Source of the DNA: JBNKWA01 sp050299555
GTDB taxonomy: Bacteria; Pseudomonadota; Alphaproteobacteria; Rhodobacterales; Rhodobacteraceae
Assembly (NCBI GenBank): GCA_050299555.1
Contig: JBNKWA010000046.1
Coordinates: 1-30,594, forward strand
Direction: 5' to 3'
DNA length: 30,594 nt
Shown in pieces: positions 30,531-30,594 of this stretch (positions are counted from its first letter, which is position 1; each line of letters starts with the position of its first letter). The notes under the pieces were generated by a model. That model made no database searches. It was not told the origin of the DNA and saw only the letters and a list, made by a program, of their open reading frames with translations. Made by a program: the position numbers and the translations under genes.

Positions 30531-30594
30531 CCCGGCCGACCGCTCGCGCACACCCCTGCCGCGGGACGCGTCCCACCCGCCCACCCACGCGTCC

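Noticed and set aside
30580..30594. Final bases CCACGCGTCC resemble a common cDNA library adaptor.
   Set aside because: The match is only about ten bases and the region is GC-rich throughout, so it is more likely coincidence; it would need the sequence beyond the window.

Overview
The window looks like a chromosomal segment of a very GC-rich alphaproteobacterium, most probably of the Rhodobacterales type. This rests on the base composition, the TTG-started YfgM-like protein, the clustering of tatABC, a DUF815 ATPase, serS, surE, pcm, an M23/LysM lipoprotein and yajC-secDF, and the gene families seen. No tRNA, rRNA, CRISPR array, intact transposase or integrase was found. Nearly all the long reading frames opposite the genes are GC-driven shadows.

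Layout. Positions 1-1254: a hairpin, a small exported protein (minus) and a short-chain dehydrogenase-like protein (plus). 1255-1771: no gene, but two decayed tandem copies of the 3' end of der with its downstream hairpin. 1772-5274 (minus): yfgM-like, bamB-like and der, the order also known from E. coli. 5661-9210 (minus): a large LysM envelope protein followed by an Atm1/HMT1-type ABC exporter. 9337-9918 (plus): a LOG-family phosphoribohydrolase. 9950-11295 (minus): an Rhs relic, made of an orphan Rhs core plus C-terminal tip, a small membrane protein overlapping it by 4 nt (candidate immunity protein), and a second, broken Rhs core. 11367-13524: sodB and an EamA permease, bracketed by inverted copies of a 69-nt GTCCCC/GGGGAC element, with a third related copy and a perfect 17-bp inverted repeat beside them. 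13575-15130 (minus): a membrane protein overlapping a cysteine-synthase-like enzyme. 15245-18749 (minus): yajC-secD-secF plus a small anchored protein. 18986-20281 (plus): serS. 20590-21252 (minus): an unknown membrane protein. 21467-24151 (plus): surE-pcm-NlpD/DipM-like. 24287-26827 (minus): tatA-tatB-tatC-DUF815 ATPase. 26967-30068 (minus): an SDR-like protein, an AlkC-like DNA glycosylase and an orphan FbpC-type ABC ATPase. 30228-30530 (plus): a small conserved protein.

How the genes fit together. Most of the window is envelope and export housekeeping. It holds Sec (YajC-SecDF) and Tat (TatABC) export, outer-membrane protein assembly (BamB) with its YfgM partner, ribosome assembly (Der), division/peptidoglycan factors (LysM and LytM proteins), and repair or stress proteins (SurE, Pcm, SodB, AlkC). 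The accessory parts are the Rhs relic, the GTCCCC repeats and the der 3'-end duplications. The most system-like item is the Rhs tip plus membrane-protein pair at 10334-11295, whose toxin domain I do not recognise.
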